64,000 nt of DNA from Umbelopsis ramanniana AG (lineage: Eukaryota > Mucoromycota > Umbelopsidomycetes > Umbelopsidales > Umbelopsidaceae): contig NW_026252099.1 in assembly GCF_025399195.1 (NCBI RefSeq), forward strand, positions 310,001 to 374,000, written 5' to 3'. This document shows positions 59,332 through 64,000 of this stretch, piece by piece. Position 1 is the first letter of the stretch. Each line of letters begins with the position of its first letter. Position numbers and translations under genes: made by a program. The notes beneath the pieces are model-generated. The model saw only the letters and a program-made list of their open reading frames with translations, was not told where the DNA came from and ran no database searches.

Positions 59332-61421
59332 ATGCCGTTGAACGACACCAAGACTCCCGTTGGTAAGTGATCTAATTGTGTAAGCTTGTTGTCAGGACCA
59401 TACTAATGTCTTTCATAGAATTATTGCGCGAGTACGCCTCGGCTCACAATCTAAACTACCGTTTTGCCTACAAGACTGTACAATCCTCTTATCGTCCTCA
59501 TGCTCGGTTCGAGTGCCAGGTGCACATTGGCGAACATCTCTTCGAGGCTGGTTCGGATTTTGCTACTAAGAGCGACGCCATGTATGTGGCTGCCAGAGTG
59601 GCAATTCGCTCGCTCATGGGGGAAACCAAGTCTCCTGAAGGCGATATCAATTCTACAACTCGCTCTCGTTGTGACTTTGAGAGCGCTTGGGGTAATCTGA
59701 CTGTCCCATGGTGGGCCAATACCAAGATTCTTGTAGACCGCCTTCAAAATTTGGGCGGATTCACATATTCGTATATTCTAAACGAAATTTGCAAAAGTAA
59801 GTCATCACCCACACAACCTTTCTTCCCCATCATACCATAACCAGCGCTCTCCAATGCTGCATTTTTGACCATGACAACTCATTCTTCCCCACCCATTTTC
59901 ACTTTTCTCACCATCGTTATCACAGTCTAACACACCCTTTTTTTCTCCATCTTCTCCTTTATTAATAGCCAACAAGATAGCCATACCTCTGAACATTCAG
60001 TACAAGGAAATCAAGGAAGGGGACTTCATTGCGCAATTGGACTTTCTAAACCGGCTCTTCTACACTGCTCAATCACACGCATCAGAGCGTGATGCTAAGC
60101 AAGATCTATCTCGTATAATTGTCTGGACTCTCTTGGGAAAGATTGATCATCGCACTGTCTCGAGATCAGTCCCTTCCGGACAAAATTTGGTCACACAAGC
60201 CACGCTGCACTCAAGTATCGAAGCCACAACCTTCTCTTCTGCTCAAAGCAACCAGCGGGACCCTGTTTCGTGGGCTGATGTGGTTGTTCGCAGAACCTCT
60301 CTTTCATCTTCCACTGCGGCTCACCCGGGAAGTACTGACCTTAGATCCGAATCTTATGACCAAAGCTCAGTCGCTACCAATAGTCCCAAGACAACCACTA
60401 CTACGGCCACTAGTGTCACCACCGGTGATATGGCCTCTATTGGTGTGCTCAAAGACTCTGGCGATCTTCAACCCATCAACACCAAGATGTATCCCTTTCC
60501 ACGCATGGCCATCATGCCAGCCGCTCTAGAAGTGGATGATATTCATGTTGACTGGCCCATAGCAAGTGTTTTTGAGCACCTCGACCTTGATGGTCCCACT
60601 AGAGCTGAAATGGAAGAATTCTCGTCTCCCTCTCCGTCTTTGCTATCTGAATTAAACTTTGGAGCATCCATTCTCACATCGTCTGCATCTTCTATCTTGT
60701 CTACCACTAGCCGTAATACTTCACAACAGTCTTTCATGAACCGTCGTTCCTACAATGCTCCACCCCCACCACCTGCTTCTACAAACGCAATGTCATCTAC
60801 TGGCTGGTACCAGCGAGATGTTAGCTCACGCCCCAAAGCGTTTGGATATTCTAGCGCGAAAGGGCGGTTCCCTGAATCGACTCAATCCAACTACAGTCAC
60901 AAGGATTCTAACTTCAGAGCCAGACAAGAACCGTCTACTCAAATGAAGCTTACTTCGCCTTACAAGGCATCTCCATGGCAAGGTTCCGGATCCCAGGCTT
61001 TGATGGGGCTATCAGAGCAACCTACATGGGTCAAAACGGCCGTAACAAGACTCTCGGATTTCATGAAGCTTGTCTATCCAAATGACTCTGTCATCCATTA
61101 TGAACAGTATTATTCTTCAGAGTATGTATGCGTTCTGTGTGTGAGCTGGTTTGGGCATGTATCTAACTGCTATTGTTAGTGGGATTCGAGCTAGCGTATC
61201 GTGCGGTCATCTGGGAAAATTTATCAGTCGTAAGGCTGTAGGCACGCAGAGCGCGGGTACTAGCTATACGTTTTCTGAAGTCATAGAAGGTAGGGGAACT
61301 TTCTATTTTGACATGCTGAACCATATGTTAATGACGAATGCTAACACTAAAAAATTATTCACCGCTGACACTAGACGCTGCCAGTGTTGCGTTGGAAACT
61401 ATTGCTAGTCAATACTTTTAG
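59332..61421 (+). CDS. Protein with three dsRNA-binding-like segments, 572 aa
   Basis: Five exons: 59332-59362, 59419-59796, 59969-61121, 61180-61289 and 61375-61421. Segment 1 (about residues 11-78) fits a dsRBD: LLREYASAHNLNYRFAYKTV, then FECQVHIGEHLFEAGSDFAT and KSDAMYVAARVAIRSLMG. Segment 2 (about 110-195) has TKILVDRLQNLGGFTYSYIL, IQYKEIKEGDFIAQLDFLNR and the helix ERDAKQDLSRIIVWTLLG. Segment 3 is C-terminal, split over three exons: VKTAVTRLSDFMKLVYPNDS, VSCGHLGKFISRKAVGTQSA and EVIEDAASVALETIASQYF. A Ser/Thr-rich linker of about 290 residues separates 2 and 3. There is no RNase III, helicase or deaminase domain. It could be a partner of a small-RNA or RNA-editing enzyme; I cannot assign it. 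Confidence 0.7.
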
Positions 61422-61661
61422 CGTTTCCACCTCCATAGGATGTTGCACATCTATACCATTCATTTCAATAGCCCTTTTCGCTTCACATAGCTCTAGTAAT
61501 AATATATTTTTTCTGTAGTCAATTCTTACCAGGTCAGTCCCTATTAAAACCCATAAGCCTTCAGCGGACAATCAAAAATGCTTTCTGAGACAAAAAAAAA
61601 TTGAATGCGCTACGCAATCATGATCTCATGGCCAAAATGGCCCCCACCTTGTAAGTGCAAA

Positions 61662-61668
61662 TATAAAA
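61662..61668 (+). promoter_or_regulatory. TATA box of RTC3
   Basis: TATAAAA lies 67 bp before ATG 61729, followed by a C/A-rich leader. Yeast RTC3 is a strongly stress-induced TATA gene, which fits. Confidence 0.6.
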
Positions 61669-61728
61669 GCGCCAGAGCACGCCAGCCATCCAAATCATAC
61701 AATACCTTTTTCTTAAAACATCAAAAAT

Positions 61729-62134
61729 ATGCCCGAAGGACCAACTTGTCGCGTTTCATACAAGGCCGATGGCCAAGAATTTTTCGTCTTTGCTGATGCT
61801 GATTACCTTGAGAAGTGGAAGCAGGATAAGACCATCCCTATTGTGCAGGTTGTTCAATGTAAGTGGAAAAGGAGCCATATTAAAACCTGCGCAGAGCTAT
61901 AAATAACGCAGATTGATTCTTCTAGCCTACGAAATCTTGCATGTTCCAAACGGCGGCAACACAGGCGAAGCAGTTCGACCAGCAAAGGGCGCCTTAGAGT
62001 CGGCGTTTGGTACCTCCAATACTGACGACATTGTCAAAAAGATTCTCACTGAAGGCGAATACAAGGGAGGAGCCCATCTTGGACGTGCGGAGGCTTACGG
62101 TCTAGGCGGTGATAAGGGACAAAGTGCCTATTAA
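61729..62134 (+). CDS. RTC3: Rtc3-like SBDS-fold protein
   Basis: Two exons: 61729-61858 and 61926-62134, 112 aa. It matches the N-terminal SBDS fold alone, as in yeast Rtc3 (Hgh1-unrelated, YHR087W): CRVSYKADGQEFFVFADADY, IPIVQVVQSYEILHVPNGGN, GALESAFGTSNTDDIVKKIL and a Gly-rich tail GGAHLGRAEAYGLGGDKG. Yeast Rtc3 is implicated in RNA metabolism and stress tolerance. It lacks the other two SBDS domains, so it is not the ribosome maturation factor Sdo1. Confidence 0.85.
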
Positions 62135-62677
62135 GTAGGCCATGGTTGTGAATACTGTATATATGAAAAACTAAAAAAAATAAAAATCTTTGAGAAAGAA
62201 AAATTAAAGCAAACATTGTGTGCCACCTCATATTCAACTGGGGACCTGACCGACGTGATTGCCAGTTCACAGTAGATCACCTACCCATTTTGCCCCCACA
62301 ATCACTGTGGCTTTATGGAATGAGGCTTGAGGGTTTGAGTTCTACCGGGAAGAACGTGTCAGTGGGCAATCAAACACATGGATGGTGTAGGAATGTGTGA
62401 CAAAAGAGGAGATCGGGGGGAGGCAAAAAAGGAGAAGAGAGAGAGGTAATCATGGCTAGAGGGTCGCTCTCTGCGTGTGGATCTCAATCTACGCGTCCCA
62501 TCCTAGATGCAAACCCAAGTACTACTATAATATAAATGTACTTGCGTGTTGTGTATAATATAATTATATTTACTTTTCTTTTTTATTTTTCCTTGGTTGA
62601 CCAGGCGATTGCGCTTCTTCTTTTTTTTTCTTCTTCCTCTTGATACTAACTCTTTGCAATCAAGCCTTATTGAAAAA
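62135..62677. other. Intergenic, long leader of the RGS gene
   Basis: About 540 bp. G/A-rich blocks near 62410-62440 and an A/T-rich block near 62520-62590 are followed by a T/C tract just before the start. No gene seen. Confidence 0.45.
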
Positions 62678-63604
62678 ATGGACACATCTCTATACGAACC
62701 ACCAATAACACCATCCTCCACGTTCACGTTGGAGGACGTTTTGAAGAACAATACCAGCCTGGCATTCAACAATTTTTACTTGTATTTACAACAAACCTAC
62801 TGTACGGAAAATTTGGAATTTTGGCTGGCTGTTCAACGCTACAAGCATTGTATTGTCGTCTTTTTTGACGAGCGAAAATGCAACCAACAGGCCCTGGCAT
62901 ATTATGAAGATAACGAGTGGATACCTAAACCAGTGGATGTAGACCCTACTATAAAGTTAAAAAATGACCAGGAAATCCACTTGACTGAATCAGAGGCTAG
63001 CCTGTTACCGCAATCTCAAACCGTCTACTTCAACTTGCTCCGTCAAAAGTTGAGTCAAATCCTCACCACGTTCATCTGTGTCAATGCTCCTCAGGAAATC
63101 AATATACCCTGCGACATGAGAGAAGAAATATTATACCACGTTCGCTCCGGCAACCTTCACCCCATGATTTTCAATCCGGCGTGTGAAGCTGTATTAGAAT
63201 TGATGCGGGTGAACTCGTTTATTCCTTGGCTGAGCGATATCGTTGCTCGCGAGCAAGAGCAACAAAAGAAGAAACGCAACAAGGAGGCTAGAGAAGCTAA
63301 TCGATTGAGTATTAGCAGTTTTCGTCTTCGACGCTTGCGTAGCTTCTCATCATTTGATTCAGCAAGCACGTTCTCTAAAGGGGAGGATGATCGTAAACAA
63401 CGCCATAAACGAATGTTTCAAATCATTCAACGTATATCACGTACATTAGGATTGGCATCCAAAACCACCAATCGTCCCATTGGTCTAAACCCTCCTTCAT
63501 TTGAAAGCACTCTCTTGTTGGCTCCCTTGTCTCTGGCTGCGTCGACGCCGCCACAGACGCCAGTATCTGGGGATCGTCGCTCCTCTTGGATTTGGAAGCG
63601 ATAG
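62678..63604 (+). CDS. RGS-domain protein
   Basis: Single exon, 308 aa, from ATG 62678. The RGS (GTPase-accelerating) fold begins TLEDVLKNNTSLAFNNFYLY then LQQTYCTENLEFWLAVQRYK and ends IFNPACEAVLELMRVNSFIP then WLSDIV. Between the first and last helices sits a long insert (about residues 70-125) with LTESEASLLPQSQTVYFNLL, so the domain is expanded, as in some fungal RGS proteins. The C-terminal 100 residues are Arg/Ser-rich and probably disordered. There is no DEP or membrane domain, so the G-alpha partner is unclear. Confidence 0.85.
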   Translation: MDTSLYEPPITPSSTFTLEDVLKNNTSLAFNNFYLYLQQTYCTENLEFWLAVQRYKHCIVVFFDERKCNQQALAYYEDNEWIPKPVDVDPTIKLKNDQEIHLTESEASLLPQSQTVYFNLLRQKLSQILTTFICVNAPQEINIPCDMREEILYHVRSGNLHPMIFNPACEAVLELMRVNSFIPWLSDIVAREQEQQKKKRNKEAREANRLSISSFRLRRLRSFSSFDSASTFSKGEDDRKQRHKRMFQIIQRISRTLGLASKTTNRPIGLNPPSFESTLLLAPLSLAASTPPQTPVSGDRRSSWIWKR

Positions 63605-64000
63605 ATTGTCACCCCACCTCCTGCCCCTGCCTCCCCAAATAATCAACCGAAAAAGAAATGGCCAGTTTTTTTTTTTCCATTATGCCAAAAAGAAAAAAAA
63701 AACCCACCTTCGGAATATGTATATACCCCTTCTCTTGTTGCCAGTAGCAAATGCTGACATCGCATCAAGTCAAATTCACAGTAGATAGACACGCCATCCA
63801 AGCCAATCTGATTCTTTCTCAGTGTAATTATTCTGCCGATGTAAATGCTCCCACTCATTATTTTATTTCCCTCCACTGTCAAAAGATCTATTGTATTGTT
63901 GGAATGTATAGCAAAGATAAATGTGTCCAATTTTTTTTTTTTGAGATCGCAAAGGACGTCTTCGTAGGGGCTGGTACACTAGGTGGGGGGACTCCTTTCC
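63605..64000 (-). other. Possible last exons of a gene entering from the right edge
   Basis: On minus, an acceptor-like CACCTAG near 63977 opens a frame to about 63707 with YEDVLCDLKKKKLDTFIFAI, HSNNTIDLLTVEGNKIMSGS and CEFDLMRCQHLLLATREGVY. The last stretch resembles the start of a CNH (citron homology) propeller blade. A GTGGGT donor follows, but the next exon would run antisense into the RGS gene. The four Lys codons come from a 12-A run, which weakens the case. Treat as a candidate only. Confidence 0.3.

Overview
The window looks like nuclear DNA from a filamentous fungus, most likely an early-diverging one (Mucoromycota-like). The evidence is short spliceosomal introns (mostly 50-80 nt, GTAAGT-type donors), dense genes on both strands, A/T homopolymer tracts in introns and promoters, and a gene set yeasts have largely lost or reshaped: a Spartan-type protease, a TAF3 with a PHD finger, a DOCK exchange factor, pterin carbinolamine dehydratase and a membrane protein with an alginate-lyase domain. 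The taxon is my inference; I could not run a search. I saw no CRISPR array, rRNA, tRNA, intact transposon or virus-like element. Exon borders below were read by hand; every complete spliced model has a length divisible by three.

Layout. 1-8.6 kb: the 3' part of ARP5 (INO80 complex), methylthioribulose-1-phosphate dehydratase divergent from TAF3, a Dus4-type tRNA dihydrouridine synthase, the Fe-S scaffold ATPase Cfd1, and a conserved gene I cannot name. 9.3-15.6 kb: a sugar transporter and an 18-exon valyl-tRNA synthetase with a mitochondrial-type N-terminus. 15.4-18.9 kb: an old tandem duplication that copied the 5' end of the ValRS gene, a small basic-protein gene and the upstream region of TAF10. 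18.9-29.7 kb: TAF10, SPRTN, a DUF4112-like membrane protein, a PA2G4/EBP1 homologue divergent from the WD40 protein Jip5, a disordered 577-aa protein, pterin carbinolamine dehydratase and a small acidic protein.

30.5-40.4 kb: an unrecognised 166-aa protein with a GC-AG intron, a 1.8-kb gene-poor stretch, an AAAP amino-acid permease, an SR-protein kinase, and a type II membrane protein that joins a glycosyltransferase-like domain to an alginate-lyase-like domain. 40.8-55.7 kb: a 2,616-aa DOCK protein encoded almost entirely by one 7.2-kb exon, a METTL21-type methyltransferase, Trm7 (with a second GC-AG intron), a BAP31-like ER protein with micro-exons, and a Swi3/SMARCC chromatin remodeller subunit. 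56-64 kb: mitochondrial uS5, a protein with three dsRNA-binding-like segments, Rtc3, an RGS-domain protein, and what may be the edge of another gene.

The genes are mostly unrelated housekeeping functions. Recurring themes are transcription and chromatin (ARP5, TAF3, TAF10, SMARCC), translation and tRNA (Dus4, ValRS, Trm7, uS5m) and close divergent promoters. The strongest leads for something undescribed are the glycosyltransferase/lyase fusion, the triple dsRBD protein, the tandem duplication with its small-protein pair, and a cluster of three perfect hairpins at 8.96-9.16 kb.
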